From assembly GCA_004551485.1 (NCBI GenBank), contig SBLD01000003.1, positions 310,001 to 374,000 on the forward strand: a stretch of DNA of 64,000 bases, read 5' to 3'. Below, piece by piece: positions 62,890-64,000 of the stretch. The notes beneath the pieces were generated by a model, which was not told where the DNA came from, searched no databases, and was given only the letters and a program-made list of their open reading frames with translations. Position numbers and translations under genes: made by a program. This DNA is from Billgrantia azerbaijanica (GTDB lineage Bacteria > Pseudomonadota > Gammaproteobacteria > Pseudomonadales > Halomonadaceae). Each line of letters opens with the position of its first letter. Position 1 is the first letter of the stretch.

Positions 62890-63792
62890 ATGGCAGAGCG
62901 CAAGCAGGCAGGCGAAGGAGCGCAGGGGGCGGCCCGGCCGGCCCCGGCCGCGCCGTCGCGTCGCCGCTTCCTCGGCAGGATGGCCGGCACGGCCTGTGGG
63001 GCGGCGCTGGCGGGGCTCGGGGTCGGGCTCTACGCGCGCAGCGCGGCCCCCCTGGCCCCGCATGCCCTGCGCCCGCCGGGGGCGCTGGCCGAGCCGGACT
63101 TCCTGGCGGCCTGTGTGCGCTGCGGGCTGTGCGTGCGCGACTGCCCCTTCGACACCCTGCGGCTGGCCGCGCTGGGCGACCCGGCGGCGACACCGGGCAC
63201 GCCCTACTTCGTCGCCCGCGAGATCCCGTGCGAGATGTGCGAGCCGATCCACTGCGTGGAGGCCTGTCCCACCGGGGCGCTCGACCCCGCCCTCACCGAC
63301 ATCGATGCGGCGTGCATGGGGCTGGCGGTGGTACTGGACCAGGAGACCTGCCTCGCCTTCCAGGGGCTGCGCTGCGAGGTGTGCTTCAACGTCTGCCCGG
63401 TACAGGGCGAGGCCATCACCCTGGCGCAGCGGCACAACCCGCGCACCGGGCAGCACGCCCAGTTCGTGCCGGTGGTGCACTCGGCGGCCTGCACCGGCTG
63501 CGGCAAGTGCGAGCACGCCTGCATCACCGAGGAGGCGGCCATCAAGGTGCTGCCGCTGGCGCTGGCCCGGGGCGATCTCGGCGAGCACTACCGCTTCGGC
63601 CTGGACGAGAAGGCACGCGCCGGGGGCAGCCTGCTCGCGCCCGACGAGCAGCACCGCTACCACCTGCCCGAGGGCGTGGACTACCGGCTCGATGCCGGCG
63701 GCCTGCGGCCCCGGGGCGAGCCGGCGGCCGCGCCCTATGGCGACGACCCGCTCGACACCTTGAACCGGGGACTGGAGGGCGGCGATGGCTAG
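62890..63792 (+). CDS. napG: Ferredoxin-type protein NapG
   Basis: 300 residues. Twin-arginine signal SRRRFLGRMAG at about 23-33. Four [4Fe-4S] motifs: CVRCGLCVRDCPF, CEMCEPIHCVEACP, CEVCFNVCP with a preceding C, and CTGCGKCEHACI. A periplasmic electron carrier that, with NapH, passes electrons from menaquinol or ubiquinol toward NapA. The 83-base gap after napA is longer than elsewhere in the operon. The end overlaps napH by eight bases. Confidence 0.94.
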   Translation: MAERKQAGEGAQGAARPAPAAPSRRRFLGRMAGTACGAALAGLGVGLYARSAAPLAPHALRPPGALAEPDFLAACVRCGLCVRDCPFDTLRLAALGDPAATPGTPYFVAREIPCEMCEPIHCVEACPTGALDPALTDIDAACMGLAVVLDQETCLAFQGLRCEVCFNVCPVQGEAITLAQRHNPRTGQHAQFVPVVHSAACTGCGKCEHACITEEAAIKVLPLALARGDLGEHYRFGLDEKARAGGSLLAPDEQHRYHLPEGVDYRLDAGGLRPRGEPAAAPYGDDPLDTLNRGLEGGDG

Positions 63793-64000
63793 GCAAGCAC
63801 GCCCCGGCCTGCGCATGACCCGCGAGCGCGGGTGGTGGCCGGCCCACCGCTTCCTACTGCTGCGGCGGCTCACCCAGGCCAGCGTGCTGGGCCTGTTCCT
63901 GCTGGGGCCGCTGGCCGGCCTGTGGGTCGTCAAGGGCAACCTGGCGTCCAGCCTGACCCTGGGGGTGCTGCCGCTCACCGACCCCTACCTGCTGCTGCAG
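63785..64000 (+). CDS. napH: Quinol dehydrogenase membrane component NapH, N-terminal part
   Basis: The first 72 residues are in the window. The start MARQARPGLRM is followed by RRLTQASVLGLFLLGPLAGLWVVKGN (split around the first helix) and LASSLTLGVLPLTDPYLLLQ, the opening of NapH proteins (helix 1, then NLASSLT motif). The gene runs off the right edge. The family has four helices and ferredoxin-type motifs further on. Confidence 0.9.
   Translation, partial: MARQARPGLRMTRERGWWPAHRFLLLRRLTQASVLGLFLLGPLAGLWVVKGNLASSLTLGVLPLTDPYLLLQ

Overview
The window is about 64 kb of high-GC, densely packed chromosome. Protein architectures and gene content (nitrate respiration, denitrification helper genes, zinc uptake with His/Asp-rich loops, DUF6482-like and AttH-like proteins) suggest a halophilic gammaproteobacterium of the Halomonas type. 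No rRNA, tRNA, CRISPR array or complete insertion sequence was seen. The species is not identified; the lineage call is an inference from gene content and composition.

Left part (1-32.5 kb) is a nitrate respiration/denitrification island. It opens with the tail of norQ and then norD (nitric oxide reductase maturation). Next comes an inserted ATPase plus PIN-nuclease pair, then norF-norE and two uncharacterised membrane proteins read leftward from a TTGAT-type (FNR/Dnr) promoter. Three NarK-family nitrate/nitrite transporters and a UspA protein follow, then the narL-narX two-component system, a fourth NarK-like transporter and narGHJI with a parvulin gene. The rightward run continues with a molybdenum-cofactor operon: moaB, moeA, a Dnr-like CRP/FNR regulator, a DGC zinc-binding protein and moaA. 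The island ends with a VanX-type dipeptidase, a thioesterase and a 933-residue NIT-PAS-GGDEF-EAL protein that could link nitrate to cyclic-di-GMP.

Middle part (32.5-59.5 kb) is general and accessory chromosome. It holds a TauE transporter, a lipoprotein, a DUF2061 protein, a 141-bp MITE-like element, a DacD-type carboxypeptidase with SPOR domain and a DMT exporter. A zinc locus follows: znuCB divergent from a znuA-zinT fusion, around a Zur box. Next are thiE, an NlpC/P60 lipoprotein, DODA dioxygenase, DoxX and LysR. An amino-acid unit (AGCS symporter, aspA, ansA) faces an HTH regulator across a repeat-rich control region. An ABC exporter/AttH-like operon with an embedded TVP38 gene and a RelE/RHH toxin-antitoxin pair precede a second zinc uptake operon, which has its own Zur-like box and a 49-residue leader gene.

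Right end (59.5-64 kb) starts the periplasmic nitrate reductase operon napD-napA-napG-napH (cut by the window edge). It is preceded by an AT-richer control region with two perfect TTGAT-N4-ATCAA boxes and NarL/NarP-type heptamers. Together the genes describe nitrate uptake, membrane-bound (Nar) and periplasmic (Nap) nitrate reduction, cofactor supply and NO reductase assembly. Shared DNA motifs suggest two regulators encoded here: NarL (TACYYMT heptamers) and the Dnr-like protein (TTGAT-N4-ATCAA).
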